From: a virus
IMG/VR virus record: IMGVR_UViG_3300003322_000407
Location: 1-20,748 of that record
DNA: 20,748 nt
Direction: 5' to 3' (one strand)
Every line of letters begins with the position of its first letter. The first letter of the stretch is position 1. Below the pieces are notes generated by a model, which ran no database searches, was not told the DNA's origin, and saw only the letters and a program-made list of their open reading frames with translations. This document shows positions 20,588 to 20,748 of the stretch, piece by piece. The translations under genes were made by a program, and so were the position numbers.

Positions 20588-20748
20588 TGCGGCAAGAGCG
20601 CGTCACTCGGCGAAATGTTCCGGCAGTTGCAAGGGCAGGGCCTGGCGCGCGGCGGTGACGTGCCGAAGGTCTACGTGATGTGCGAGATCCCCAACATCGT
20701 GATCCAGATCGACGCGTTCGCGAGCCTGTTCGACGGCTTCTCGATCGG
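20588..20748 (+). pseudogene. ppsA: Scrambled phosphoenolpyruvate synthase fragment
   Basis: One frame, open to the window edge, reads CGKSASLGEMFRQLQG and then LARGGDVPKVYVMCEIPN followed by VIQIDAFASLFDGFSIG. The first part matches the N-terminal GGKNASLGEM of PEP synthase. The second matches the C-terminal MCEIPNN...FDGFSIGSND region near the catalytic Cys, normally several hundred residues away. The junction lies at about 20630-20645. There is no start codon of its own. It is either a host gene remnant with a large internal deletion next to the attachment site or a contig-end chimera. Confidence 0.6.

Overview
The window is almost certainly part of a tailed bacteriophage or prophage genome (Caudoviricetes). 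The GC-rich codon use, the phage protein families and a betaproteobacterial-looking host scrap at the right edge suggest a host in the Burkholderiales, possibly Oxalobacteraceae. That host assignment is inference. All supported genes lie on the + strand, most with short gaps or stop/start overlaps (TAATG, ATGA). The long minus-strand open frames are shadows of GC-rich coding sequence.

Layout. 1-5860 is the tail end of the structural module: the end of an unknown gene, a fiber-assembly-like protein, a 1634-residue side tail fiber rich in alanine/serine/threonine repeats, and a small tail-associated protein. 5896-9168 is a host-exit region: a permuted papain-fold protein, a coiled-coil membrane protein, a GH19 endolysin, an HNH nuclease, a frame-broken remnant of a structural gene, a holin-like protein and an embedded Rz/Rz1 spanin pair. 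9194-12232 holds a calcineurin-type phosphoesterase with an unusual N-terminus, a PhoH ATPase and an unrecognised protein. 12309-15321 is a replication operon: an Hfq/Sm-like protein, a DnaB-type helicase and a zinc-ribbon/TOPRIM primase. 15416-19758 is a second nucleic-acid operon: a WGR-domain protein, a 75-residue partner sharing its C-terminal tip, an unknown protein, an ATP-dependent DNA ligase, three small unknowns and a guanylate kinase-like protein. 19796-20434 encodes a protein that resembles a tyrosine recombinase without its catalytic residues. The last 315 bases hold the 3' part of a tRNA-Cys gene (likely attachment-site material) followed by a scrambled piece of phosphoenolpyruvate synthase.

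Regulation. Six intergenic gaps carry the same dyad, AAGTCAT-NN-ATGACTT, fused to a sigma70-like -10 box in one of two geometries. Two further copies sit inside genes. This looks like one phage regulator controlling the fiber, lysis, phoH, Hfq-like/helicase/primase and WGR/ligase transcription units together. Its protein is not identifiable here.

The observations most worth following are the phage Hfq-like protein heading the helicase-primase operon behind a perfect 5' leader hairpin, the shared dyad network, the common GSW C-terminal tip on two adjacent replication-operon proteins, and the inactive recombinase-like gene beside the tRNA-Cys fragment.
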